Below are positions 1 to 7,832 of a stretch of DNA of 23,094 nt, piece by piece. The first letter of the stretch is position 1, and the number at the start of each line of letters is the position of its first letter. The notes under the pieces were generated by a model, which made no database searches, had not been told where the DNA came from, and saw only the letters and a program-made list of their open reading frames with translations. The DNA comes from a virus. Both the position numbers and the translations under genes were made by a program. The DNA is taken from IMG/VR virus record IMGVR_UViG_3300030012_002612, positions 1 to 23,094 of that record; one strand, 5' to 3'.

Positions 1-1115
1 CCTGTAATGTCACCACCCTCTCTTGTACCTACCTCAAAGTAAGCGTCAGCACTGAAAGTATCTGGTTGTCTTGGGTTTGAAAAATACAGTCGCTGTGCGT
101 CCATATATCCACCATCTACAAATACACAGTCCTTAAATGACGCTGAAAACTTAGCAGCCGGAGAAGGCATCACAATCGACTCTGAGGGCAATGGTGCTTC
201 AGACCCTAGTTGACTATCGTTGCGAAAGTCTGTGTACACTAGAGACGCGTTCTCGCTAACCTGAGCAACAAAGAAATAAGTACTGCCAGCATTTTTTGTT
301 CTGTATATTCTACGAGCAACAGTTCCGCTAGGTCCGGTAGGTATATCAACAATAATACCTGTCTGTGGAACACCACTTGTACCGCCTCTTGTGACTGATA
401 CTGCTTTGTATGTGACTATATTACTTGGTCCACTCAAAGGACTTTCACTACCCGCTTCATTAACAAACGATACTTTGTAAGAGTACTCACTCTCATCGTC
501 TGCTGCTTTACCTGTCACACCTTGAAATACTGCGTCGTTTGCTCTCCATATCTGGTCATTGATTAAGTTTGCTGACGCGTCAAGAAAAGTAGGTGGTTGT
601 TCGTCTGGTTGACCAATACCTCTTGCTATAGGTGTACCGGGTATTGCTCGCCAACCTAATGGATATATACGGTCAGCACCTCCACGAGACGCTCTGTATT
701 TAACTGGACCATCAAGACCATTTGATATAATCAAATAACGACCATACGGATTATAGTTTGTTGGTGGGTCAGTCTGTGTAGGAATATATCGTCCTGTCAA
801 CAAAGTATCAATTGATTCTGTTGAACCGTTTACTTCGTATAATACACCGTTAGTTTCAAACAGAGTACTTTGCTTTGCTCCATTGTGTTGTGACCAAATA
901 TATAGCGAGTCAATCTCTCTTTGACTACCTGCAGCAAACACACCTAAGTTATTTTGATTTGAAAAGTATTTTTCATAACCTAGTTCGTTTGACCACGCTT
1001 GTGTCTTTGGGTCATAACACCAATTTACTAGTCTGTTCGCTGACTCAACCGGTGCAGGTATACCTATATATACACCGCGCTGTGCTAAAACATCTAGGCG
1101 TTTAACGTTCTTCAT
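1..1115 (-). CDS. Tail nozzle-like virion protein, partial (3' end outside window)
   Basis: The reading frame starts at ATG 1115 (MKNVKRLDVLAQRGVYIG) and stays open for about 371 codons to the window edge, so the C-terminus is missing. The chain is rich in beta-prone, Gly/Asn/Thr segments (for example NPYGRYLIISNGLDGP). It also has a fibronectin-like stretch around residues 215-300 (SYKVSFVNEAGSESPLSG, then RRIYRTKNAGSTYFFVAQV). This composition, and its position after an adaptor-like gene in a terminase-portal-capsid-adaptor order, suit the nozzle or stabilisation protein of short-tailed phages (the T7 gp12 or P22 gp10 role). Its start overlaps the end of the 85-residue gene upstream by 14 bp and has only a weak SD, which suggests translational coupling. 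The structural role is fairly likely. The exact family is inferred from context and could instead be another tail component. Confidence 0.6.
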   Translation of the reverse strand, partial: MKNVKRLDVLAQRGVYIGIPAPVESANRLVNWCYDPKTQAWSNELGYEKYFSNQNNLGVFAAGSQREIDSLYIWSQHNGAKQSTLFETNGVLYEVNGSTESIDTLLTGRYIPTQTDPPTNYNPYGRYLIISNGLDGPVKYRASRGGADRIYPLGWRAIPGTPIARGIGQPDEQPPTFLDASANLINDQIWRANDAVFQGVTGKAADDESEYSYKVSFVNEAGSESPLSGPSNIVTYKAVSVTRGGTSGVPQTGIIVDIPTGPSGTVARRIYRTKNAGSTYFFVAQVSENASLVYTDFRNDSQLGSEAPLPSESIVMPSPAAKFSASFKDCVFVDGGYMDAQRLYFSNPRQPDTFSADAYFEVGTREGGDIT

Positions 1116-1359
1116 TGTGTTCTACCCACTTAAAATGTGTCAGTTCTATTTTACCTGTCTTCGTATCGCCTTGTACCGCAATAAACAATACATCGCCATC
1201 ACACTCAAAAGAGTGCTGAAATACAATTTTATCACCCTCTGTAAGGTCTTCTTGTTCATTACATCTTGCTCGTATCTCAGGTGTTATTGCTTCTAGTTCT
1301 TCGTTTACTTGGTCAAGGTTTGCGTGAAACCTCTTTAGTGTATCTGTCCAGTCTTCCAT
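1102..1359 (-). CDS. Small acidic protein between adaptor and tail genes
   Basis: This is an 85-residue protein starting MEDWTDTLKRF with a good SD (CAGGAGAAGAAG before ATG). The N-terminal third looks helical (LDQVNEELEAITPEIRARC). The C-terminal half looks like a small beta unit (GDKIVFQHSF, then GDVLFIAVQGDTKTGKIELTHF). I do not recognise the family. It lies between an adaptor-like gene (20 bp upstream) and the tail nozzle-like gene, whose start it overlaps, so a role in the virion or its assembly is the simplest reading. That role is inferred from position only. Confidence 0.6.
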   Translation of the reverse strand: MEDWTDTLKRFHANLDQVNEELEAITPEIRARCNEQEDLTEGDKIVFQHSFECDGDVLFIAVQGDTKTGKIELTHFKWVEHNEER

Positions 1360-1379
1360 CTTCTTCTCCTGTTTTGGAA

Positions 1380-2891
1380 TTAACTACCATCTCCACCCAC
1401 GGTTTTCGTAAGTGTCCTAAATGGTCTTATACGCATAGGACCACTGCGGAACGAGTCTTTAATATATATGGCAGAACGTTGTGTTAAATACCTTTCTTCG
1501 ATTTTTTGTAGTTCTTTTTCTGCTTTTCTCGCATAGTACGCTGACTGTGGGTCTTGATTATGTTTGAATAACATCTCTTCAAGACAACGATATACAATGT
1601 ACCTGTGACAGTCAATAGGACACTCAGGTTGGTCGTGGTCGTCTACTAACTCTGTAGGGAAGGATATATAACGTATTTGTATTGGAGTTTGCACAGCAGG
1701 TCGTGGATGTAATCTAATACGTTGTCGTGATATAATCTGTTGATAAAACCTAGGTACCATACGAAGTTTTGATATATCATTTATCTGTATCAACGCTTGA
1801 GGCCAGTCTCTTTGTGTATCATCGTCTTCAATGCGAAAGTATGACACTAAGTCATCTGGGTTAAGGTCTTCAAAATCAATAGCACCTAAGTCTCTGTAAT
1901 ACAGTTCTTCGTGTTCTGAAGCAAGTCCCGCTACCTTTTTGTACCGTACAAAGAAACGTTTGCGTAAACCTTTGAAACCAAACTGAGTAGTATCAATAGT
2001 ATTAAATCGTGGTACAGTACCCGCTTCAGTCAATGTAAGTTCAAATGGGTCTGATAATTCACCGTGTACATTGTGAAACTCATACGCCATCTTAAACTCA
2101 TAAGTACCTAGCGGCCAACCGCCAGCACCACCGCCTGATACTGTGTCAACTGTAAAATCTTTTTTTGCTCGAGGTACAAAGTGCGTAAGGTCTTGAAAAC
2201 CATTTGGCAATTGGTCGTATACAATATATTCTGTTGGAGTACCTGTCAAGTCATATCGTAAGTTTAATTGTTCGTCTCTGCGACGAGTAAGATTATAGAT
2301 ATGTCCTAACGATGAACCATTACCTGCGCCTGCCTCGTCTGTGTTCCTAATACCAACACTGAGTAATTGATTACAGTCTTTTGGTAAAGGTAAGTATCTT
2401 TGAAAAGCGGTTGCTGTGACAGTCTGAGCAACACCGGCATTACCTTGCCAGTTGACTTTTTCAAAGTTGTTTGATTGTTTTGATAGCGTTGCTACCCTTG
2501 CAGCTGCATCGATTTTATCAATGATGTATATACCATTGTTTGCTTCTGTAGATGCGCCTGTTATTTTAAGGTAATTACCTTCGTGATTACCATTGATTTG
2601 TCCCATACGAAACTGTTGACCTATCTCACCTGTTGCTAATCCAATGCTTGTCACAGTGTTTGTAGCAAAACCTTGAGCAATTGCACGAGGTGTAATCTGA
2701 GTATCGGTTTGTGTACAGTCTGGGTTTGTGTAAGTGTCGAGCGTCTTCTGCGCCCAAGTCCAAGGTTGTAAACAATAAAAATCAAGATAACACTCATTGA
2801 TTATCCTGTTCATCTCATCGCGATATGCTTCTACCTCAGGGTTATAGTCGAGTATGGACCCTACCATATTTCTCATTTGTACAAGATTCAT
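1380..2891 (-). CDS. Head-to-tail adaptor-like protein with an inserted beta domain
   Basis: The product is 503 residues and starts at ATG 2891 after GGAGAAGTAAA. The first ~50 residues (ILDYNPEVEAYRDEMNRIIN, then a WTWAQK segment) and the last ~100 (IQIRYISFPTELVDDHD, CHRYIVYRCLEEMLFKHNQD, then a long helix) look like the two halves of the helical adaptor that sits under the portal in podoviruses (T7 gp11 or P22 gp4 role). Between them lie roughly 300 residues that look mainly beta. These include a fibronectin- or Ig-like stretch near residues 260-330 (GTYEFKMAYEFHNVHGELSD) followed by KRFFVRYKKV. The common adaptors I know are about 160-200 residues, so the inserted segment would be the odd part. 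It is preceded by a terminator, which separates it from the capsid genes. The role is inferred from the termini and gene order, and no search was run. Confidence 0.55.
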   Translation of the reverse strand: MNLVQMRNMVGSILDYNPEVEAYRDEMNRIINECYLDFYCLQPWTWAQKTLDTYTNPDCTQTDTQITPRAIAQGFATNTVTSIGLATGEIGQQFRMGQINGNHEGNYLKITGASTEANNGIYIIDKIDAAARVATLSKQSNNFEKVNWQGNAGVAQTVTATAFQRYLPLPKDCNQLLSVGIRNTDEAGAGNGSSLGHIYNLTRRRDEQLNLRYDLTGTPTEYIVYDQLPNGFQDLTHFVPRAKKDFTVDTVSGGGAGGWPLGTYEFKMAYEFHNVHGELSDPFELTLTEAGTVPRFNTIDTTQFGFKGLRKRFFVRYKKVAGLASEHEELYYRDLGAIDFEDLNPDDLVSYFRIEDDDTQRDWPQALIQINDISKLRMVPRFYQQIISRQRIRLHPRPAVQTPIQIRYISFPTELVDDHDQPECPIDCHRYIVYRCLEEMLFKHNQDPQSAYYARKAEKELQKIEERYLTQRSAIYIKDSFRSGPMRIRPFRTLTKTVGGDGS

Positions 2892-2911
2892 TTTACTTCT
2901 CCATACTTAGA

Positions 2912-2948
2912 TATAAAAAGGACCCACCCGTTTGACCGAGCGGGTCCT
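2912..2948 (-). terminator. Rho-independent terminator after the decoration-like gene
   Basis: On the minus strand AGGACCC (2948-2942) pairs with GGGTCCT (2925-2919), enclosing a loop that includes CGGTCAAACGGG, and is followed by TTTTT then ATAT (2919-2912). It lies in the 81-bp gap between the decoration-like gene and the adaptor-like gene. It would lower transcription from the abundant capsid and decoration genes into the tail genes. Confidence 0.75.
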
Positions 2949-2972
2949 CGCAATATAACCGAACTTGGTATT

Positions 2973-3500
2973 TTAGAACTGAGACAAGAAGATAACTGTC
3001 TTTAGTCCAGTAGCACCGGATGTTTGTCCGTCAACAGCAATCGCGTGTACCATTGCGTCAGTACCCGCAGTGTACTTGTACAAGACACCCGCAGTGTCAC
3101 CTTGACACAAGAAGTCACCGGCATTGACTGTAGCGTTTCCAGCGTTGTTTGCGCCTTCAACTTGTGCTTCAGCGATACCACTGATACAGACATCGATAAA
3201 GTCAGCAGCAGTAAGATTACTTCCAGAGTCAGTTGTACTTGTTCCACCAGAGATAGCGACACCAATACAGTGCTTATCAGCAGCAGATTTAGCGACTGAG
3301 AAACCAACTTCTCCGTCAGAACCTGCGTCGACACGAAGAGCAACAATGTCACCAGCAGCAACGGTTTCTGTTTGACCAGCACCTACCGCAAGTACACGAA
3401 ACTTTTCGACTTGTCGTCTATCAGAAATACTGATTGAGTCTTCGCCTACACCGCTCTCGTCGTGAGCGAACAATCTTTGAATTAGTCTATTTGTAGCCAT
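2973..3500 (-). CDS. Capsid decoration-like / minor head protein
   Basis: This is a 175-residue protein starting MATNRLIQRLFAHDESG with SD AAGGGGAAA. After a short polar N-terminus it is rich in Ala, Gly, Val and Thr, with alternating small and hydrophobic residues (GDIVALRVDAGSDGEVGF, CIGVAISGG, FIDVCISGIAEAQV, GDFLCQGDTAGVLYKY). This pattern is seen in beta-rich head decoration proteins. It follows the major capsid gene by 12 bp and is followed by a strong terminator, so it is probably made at high levels with the capsid. A decoration (cement) role is inferred from size, composition and position. A head fibre or minor capsid protein is the alternative. Confidence 0.6.
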   Translation of the reverse strand: MATNRLIQRLFAHDESGVGEDSISISDRRQVEKFRVLAVGAGQTETVAAGDIVALRVDAGSDGEVGFSVAKSAADKHCIGVAISGGTSTTDSGSNLTAADFIDVCISGIAEAQVEGANNAGNATVNAGDFLCQGDTAGVLYKYTAGTDAMVHAIAVDGQTSGATGLKTVIFLSQF

Positions 3501-3512
3501 GATAATTTCCCC

Positions 3513-4565
3513 TTATGATTCTGCGTTCACATGAATACCATGTGAGGCTAGGTGTGAGAAGTAAACTTGAAGACGTGTGTAGATACTTGCAGAGCGAGAT
3601 GCGTATCCAGATACGTTTTCAAAGTCTTCCATTTCGAACTGAGCAGCAGAGTCAAAAGCCAACTTCATATAACGAGTGTTCAAGAAGTAAGCACCAATGA
3701 TACCATCACCAGCAGCAGTACCACCAGCGATTTGTACATCTTTTCCGAGGAAAGGAGTAGCAACCAGCATAGCACCGTTGAAAGCAAGAGCAAGACGTCC
3801 ACCATCAAGAACTTTCTCATCGATGTATCGTTCAAGAGACTGCAAACTTTCTTTGTAGTTCGTGTAGTACTTTGGTGAACAGATGATAAGGTCAGGAGCA
3901 CTTCCGTCAGGAGTGTTCAATTGACACTGTACATAAAGTTCAGCCATGTCAGCCAACATAGTTTCAGCACCAGATACAGCAGCACCGTTAGAAGATACGA
4001 ACTGATTTTGCAAACGTGGGAAAGATGCTTTACTCAGAGTTCCAACAGTACCGGTTTGTGAACCAAAATCTTGGTTATCAAAGAACCCACCGGAAGTATT
4101 TCCACCAGAAGTACCTTGAGAAAGACCATTGAAGGTGTTCAAGTTCGTAAGTACTGAAGAAGAGTTAGCAAGGATTTGCTTTTCAACTTCTCTTTTAAGT
4201 GCGCCCATCACCGACTTCATCCGCGCTTCAGCGATGTCAATGATTGCACGTTCGCCCTTATTAGATAGTTCTTCAGATTTTGTAATTACAATAGGAGCGA
4301 CAAAGTCACACCAGTTAAAGGATGCGTGTCTAAGAGCGTCCTTGACAGCAAGATTTACGGGTTCATACCCTGAATCCAACTGAGTGATAGAAGAGTGTTC
4401 TTCCAAGATAAGCGGTACGTCAAGTTTTTGTCCGCCATCATATGTTTCTACCCCACCACGTTCGCGCATTTTATCCAGAAGAGGAGTTGCTTGATACAAC
4501 TGGTCTACTTCTTCGTCCAACAAGATGCGCATCGTCGATGAGAGTACATCATTCGATATAGCCAT
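3513..4565 (-). CDS. Major capsid protein
   Basis: The protein is 350 residues, starting MAISNDVLSSTMRILLDEEV after SD CGGAGA. The N-terminal part (LYQATPLLDKMRERGGVETY, then LDVPLILEEHSSI) and the following long helix (KGERAIIDIAEARMKSVMGA) resemble HK97-fold coat proteins of marine phages. A glycine-rich middle segment (SQGTSGGNTSGGFF) is followed by a conserved-looking PDLIICSPKYYTNYKESLQS region and a C-terminal beta region (YMKLAFDSAAQFEMEDFENV). Size and position right after a scaffold-like gene agree with the major coat protein. The 159-bp gap upstream is exceptional for this compact block and holds the structured antisense element described separately. Confidence 0.85.
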   Translation of the reverse strand: MAISNDVLSSTMRILLDEEVDQLYQATPLLDKMRERGGVETYDGGQKLDVPLILEEHSSITQLDSGYEPVNLAVKDALRHASFNWCDFVAPIVITKSEELSNKGERAIIDIAEARMKSVMGALKREVEKQILANSSSVLTNLNTFNGLSQGTSGGNTSGGFFDNQDFGSQTGTVGTLSKASFPRLQNQFVSSNGAAVSGAETMLADMAELYVQCQLNTPDGSAPDLIICSPKYYTNYKESLQSLERYIDEKVLDGGRLALAFNGAMLVATPFLGKDVQIAGGTAAGDGIIGAYFLNTRYMKLAFDSAAQFEMEDFENVSGYASRSASIYTRLQVYFSHLASHGIHVNAES

Positions 4566-4591
4566 TTTATTTCTCCGACTAAGGTTTTGTT

Positions 4592-4609
4592 AAGTTTACC
4601 ACTATGAAC
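4592..4609 (+). promoter_or_regulatory. Phage-type promoter motif pointing antisense to the capsid block
   Basis: AAGTTTACCACTATGAAC matches the repeated motif AAGTTTACCACTATAGAAC at 9389-9407 over nearly its whole length. It shares TTTACCACTAT with copies at 12091 and 18920. The CACTAT core followed by a purine resembles promoters of T7/SP6-type RNA polymerases. Unlike the other strong copies it points away from the downstream genes: it reads plus, while capsid and scaffold are on the minus strand. Confidence 0.55.
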
Positions 4610-4724
4610 AAGTGGATAATGTTGTTTACATCTGAGTGGATTGTCCGGTATAGTACGGGTCCCAGTCAGCTTATCCTTTCCAGATGCGCGAAAAGGGGCT
4701 CTATACTATACCAAAACTTTTTTC
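4606..4724 (+). ncRNA. Candidate structured antisense RNA between scaffold and capsid genes
   Basis: This is the only long gap in the structural block. On the plus strand it starts at the phage-type promoter motif and ends with a strong inverted repeat and a T-run. GGTATAGTA (4647-4655) pairs perfectly with TACTATACC (4704-4712). Next to it GGTCCC (4658-4663) can pair with GGGGCT (4695-4700) using G-T pairs. TTTTTT follows at 4718-4723. Two further complementary pairs, GGATAA (4614-4619) with TTATCC (4671-4676) and CATCTG (4629-4634) with CAGATG (4681-4686), would cross the main stem as pseudoknots. A sigma70-like TTTACA-N18-TATAGT (4625-4654) also lies here. On the minus strand the same repeat could act as a processing hairpin in the capsid mRNA leader. 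The structure is visible, but transcription is inferred. Confidence 0.4.
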
Positions 4725-5597
4725 CTACTTTATTTTATTATTTTTTAACCAGTTATATATCTCGTGTCCTTTCTTCAAATGTTTCGGGACTTGTGATACT
4801 GCGCGTGTTCCACCGGTGCTGAGTTTAAGTCCTACCTCTCTCATACGGTTTTGACGTTCTTCTAGTTCTTTTTTGAGTTTCGCATTTTCATCAACTGATG
4901 ATTTACCCTTCACGATGAAGTAAGCGTCTTCAAGAGATATGTTTTGGTTTTCTTTCAACAACTTTGCGATAGGTTCTTTGTAGTCCATCAAGTCAGGATG
5001 TTCTGCTTTGAACTGGTCTAACTGAGCGCGCTTACGCATTTGGTGTTGTTCTTCTTGTACCGGCTTAATTAACTCCTGCATACGTCTCGCTACTTCTTGC
5101 TGTATCCTTTGTTCAAATGACTCAGTGTTATATGGGTCAAGTTCAACTGTTTCAGCGTCAGCGAGTTCGTTGATTTGTTTATTAAACTCAGGGTTTTCAG
5201 CCATACTTTTGCGTACCGCCTCTAACTCTTTTCTCTCTTTGCTTAACTCTTGTGTTTTACGAGTATAGTCTGCGCGAAGATTACTTAACAGTTTCTGCGC
5301 TTCTTCAGGTAATTCTTTGATTACTCTGTTGTAATCTATACCTTTGTGTCCACCTTCATCAAGTCCTTCGACTTCAGTTAGTGTCTCAACGGTCATAGTT
5401 TCTGGTGTGACGAGAGGTCCGTTCTTCGCTTGTTCCAACGCTTCTGAAACTCTGTCGCGACCATTAAACTTTTTCTTACGCTCATCGGATGGCGTTTCGA
5501 TTAAGTCATTGGCGTTAACTGTATTTGTAGTTTCTACGTCAGTCCCAGCGGTTTCTACTACTACTTCTGTTGTTGGGGTGCTGATTTCTTCACTCAT
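4725..5597 (-). CDS. Scaffolding protein-like
   Basis: This is a 290-residue, highly charged protein starting MSEEISTPTTEVVVETAG with SD AAAAGGAGA. It has a disordered acidic/Thr-rich N-terminus of about 40 residues, then long predicted coiled-coil helices (residues ~105-150, RADYTRKTQELSKERKELEA, and ~165-260). It ends with a basic tail (HLKKGHEIYNWLKNNKIK). That layout, with helical rods and a positively charged C-terminal helix, is typical of internal scaffolding proteins, whose C-terminus binds coat protein. It lies directly upstream of the capsid gene in the transcription direction, as in T7-like phages. The call rests on composition and gene order. Confidence 0.7.
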   Translation of the reverse strand: MSEEISTPTTEVVVETAGTDVETTNTVNANDLIETPSDERKKKFNGRDRVSEALEQAKNGPLVTPETMTVETLTEVEGLDEGGHKGIDYNRVIKELPEEAQKLLSNLRADYTRKTQELSKERKELEAVRKSMAENPEFNKQINELADAETVELDPYNTESFEQRIQQEVARRMQELIKPVQEEQHQMRKRAQLDQFKAEHPDLMDYKEPIAKLLKENQNISLEDAYFIVKGKSSVDENAKLKKELEERQNRMREVGLKLSTGGTRAVSQVPKHLKKGHEIYNWLKNNKIK

Positions 5598-5611
5598 GTT
5601 TTTGTCTCCTT

Positions 5612-6157
5612 TTACATACGTGACATAAATAATGTGTTGACGTCCACGTCATCGCGGACTGGGTTAGTTCTTTGAACGTTGGTACTTCCACCGCTCATCT
5701 CTGTGGTAGGCACTTTCATTTCATCTTGAAGTTCGCCCATACCTTGAGGTTTATTAAGAAACGCTTTAAACGCCCTGTCCATTGCCAGTGCGTCAAGTTT
5801 ACCGGCAATATCTCTAAGTTCTGTATCGTTTGTAGGTTTAGGGTCAAACATTTTGTCTTCAACCATAGCGTCTTTCGCAGCAGCTGATACCATTGTCAAC
5901 TGTCTTACAAACTCAGGTGGTAGTACATTACTTCCACTTTCAAACTTAGGATACTCAGGTGCTCTGAAAATTTTCAATACACGGTTAAGTGCGTCAACTG
6001 TCTTGTTCAACATACGCTCTGAGTACTCACCTTGTACTTGCATTTGCTCTGCTTCCATAGCATCGAGTTCCATTGCCTCTTGTTTCATTTTATCTTCCAT
6101 CATACCAACGTCCTGTAAAGCGTCTTGGTCCATCTGGTTCATCATTTTTTCTTCCAT
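5612..6157 (-). CDS. Methionine-rich head-assembly-associated protein, function unknown
   Basis: The protein is 181 residues, starting MEEKMMNQMDQDALQDVGMM. About ten of the first forty residues are Met, embedded in Glu/Asp/Gln, which gives an acidic amphipathic helix. A central region (SERMLNKTVDALNRVLKIFR, then PPEFVRQLTMVSAAAKDAM) is also helical. The C-terminal ~40 residues are polar and probably disordered. It begins 1 bp after the portal stop and precedes the scaffold-like gene by 14 bp, the slot that often holds a head-assembly or protease-like protein. I see no protease motif and do not recognise the family. Confidence 0.6.
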   Translation of the reverse strand: MEEKMMNQMDQDALQDVGMMEDKMKQEAMELDAMEAEQMQVQGEYSERMLNKTVDALNRVLKIFRAPEYPKFESGSNVLPPEFVRQLTMVSAAAKDAMVEDKMFDPKPTNDTELRDIAGKLDALAMDRAFKAFLNKPQGMGELQDEMKVPTTEMSGGSTNVQRTNPVRDDVDVNTLFMSRM

Positions 6158-6158
6158 G

Positions 6159-7832
6159 TTATTCTCCTAGAAGTGATTGTAAGTTGTTAGGTCCCAGTGG
6201 TTGGGCCATTTGTTGCGCTTCCATTGCGTCAGGTTGGATAGCATCACCTGATGTTTGTGCTTTTGCGGCGGATACCATTGCTGCTTGTTGCTCTTGTTGT
6301 GCTTGCATTGCTTGCTTTGCTTCTTCAACAAATGACTCAGGTAATCCTAATGAGCGTACCATTTCGTTCAATAACGACTGTGGTGGTACTCCCAATGCTT
6401 GTAATGTAGGTATAGACTGAATAAACTCACGCTTACGTACCGACTCACTGAGAGGTGTACTCGCTTGGTCTTGCGCGTATATTACCCAACTTTCTACTAA
6501 GTCTTTCTTTTGTACAGTCTCTACACGATTATCAATAACAACTGTATCTGTAATGTCTTCTTCATCCATATACATAACTATGAGTTCTAAATAAACTTTT
6601 GCTATGTATTCGATGGTTCCGTCTCTTTCTCTCGCAAGTCTTCCAATTTCCGAACTTGAGTATGCAGCCAGAGCAGCGATTTCAGTAGCAGAACTTCTCG
6701 TTGACTCTCCCCTCGTGAACGGGGCAAGTATACTTCCTTTATCTTTGTCTCTTTGTACTTGGTCATAATACACCTGTAATTCTGGTGGGGTGGGGTTTTG
6801 TGGCATTGCTCGTATCGCACCCGCTAAATCGTCATCATCGATTTCAATAAACAGCCCATCAATACCTGATGTAGCCTGAGCCATACTCTCTTCGTCAAAC
6901 GTACCTCTCTTTACAATATACTGTCTACTTGCTTTTCTTACACCATTTGCTTGAAAAGTACGAATTAAGTTTGTTTCATACAGTTGGTCGTATATTCTTT
7001 TCATCGATGAGTATCCTTCAATAGGACAGTCTGGTTTACGATTAAAGTAAAGCGGTACAATAGGTACACACGGGTCACCTTTGAAGTCTCTGAAAGGTAT
7101 CATCTCTTGAAACAAAAACTTATCACCTGATGAGTACTGAGGTGACCAAAACATAATGCGGTCATTTACTAAATCGTAAAACTCTACACACTCAATATAT
7201 TGAAACATTTGTTCGTCTGTATATCCTACATCGCGATAGTCTCTGTCAAATGTATTGTATTCATCAAAGTAATCTTGTCGTTTGATAGGTTCATATTGTT
7301 TAGCACCAAACTTTGCTTTTGCTTCGTGTAAAGGTAAGAAGTATCTGTGTCCCATAAACCTACAGTCTTCAATACGTTTAGCATCTCTGTCAAGAATAAT
7401 GTCCCAAGGGTTTACACTCATCATATCTACACGCTTATATAGGTCTGCTGAGTTTACCGGTATGAGTTTCATAAACGCACAAGGATAAATAAGAGCAAGT
7501 CGACTCGCATCTTCTATCTGAGTACGGTACCTAACCAAGAAGTCGTTCGCTAATGCTTGCGCTTTCTTTGGGTCTCCTTTACCTCTCAGTCCTCTTTTTA
7601 CAATAACTCCGGGGTTTCTAGCAAATAAACTAGCGATATACGATTCAATATACCCATACCCATCACTTGTCTGTACAAGTATTTGTGAGTCTGAGTTTAA
7701 TCTTTCTTTGTCCCAAAAGTCTGTGTCATACGCTGATTTGTATTGATACAGTTCTCTTTTGTGTTCTTCCCAATAAGCGTCGTGCGCTTCCAAGATAGTC
7801 TTAATAGTCTTTGGTCTTATGTCGTATTTCAT
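6159..7832 (-). CDS. Portal protein
   Basis: The protein is 557 residues, starting MKYDIRPKTIKTILEAHDAY after TAGGAGAAGAGG. It shows portal features in order: an N-terminal helix-rich region with NPGVIVKRG, a wing region (MSVNPWDIILDRDAKRIEDC), a P-rich turn (PIEGYSSMKRIYDQLYETNL) before the long stem helix region, and an ARER/YIAKVYLELIVMYMDEEDIT segment. The C-terminal tail is Gln/Ala/Met-rich (QAMQAQQEQQAAMVSAAKAQ), like the variable barrel or tail of many podovirus portals. It starts 4 bp inside the end of the large terminase gene. The portal forms the dodecameric DNA channel at one capsid vertex and docks the terminase. Size and position fit well. Confidence 0.85.
   Translation of the reverse strand: MKYDIRPKTIKTILEAHDAYWEEHKRELYQYKSAYDTDFWDKERLNSDSQILVQTSDGYGYIESYIASLFARNPGVIVKRGLRGKGDPKKAQALANDFLVRYRTQIEDASRLALIYPCAFMKLIPVNSADLYKRVDMMSVNPWDIILDRDAKRIEDCRFMGHRYFLPLHEAKAKFGAKQYEPIKRQDYFDEYNTFDRDYRDVGYTDEQMFQYIECVEFYDLVNDRIMFWSPQYSSGDKFLFQEMIPFRDFKGDPCVPIVPLYFNRKPDCPIEGYSSMKRIYDQLYETNLIRTFQANGVRKASRQYIVKRGTFDEESMAQATSGIDGLFIEIDDDDLAGAIRAMPQNPTPPELQVYYDQVQRDKDKGSILAPFTRGESTRSSATEIAALAAYSSSEIGRLARERDGTIEYIAKVYLELIVMYMDEEDITDTVVIDNRVETVQKKDLVESWVIYAQDQASTPLSESVRKREFIQSIPTLQALGVPPQSLLNEMVRSLGLPESFVEEAKQAMQAQQEQQAAMVSAAKAQTSGDAIQPDAMEAQQMAQPLGPNNLQSLLGE

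Noticed and set aside
3002-3382. Long second frame on the minus strand inside the decoration-like gene
   Set aside because: It is Leu/Val/Thr low-complexity from a shifted frame of a Ala/Gly-rich gene, with no SD. It is a shadow.
4604-4822. A 72-codon plus-strand frame starting inside the promoter motif at 4604
   Set aside because: Its second half overlaps the scaffold gene antisense, it has no SD, and its composition is that of a shadow frame. The structured RNA reading is preferred.
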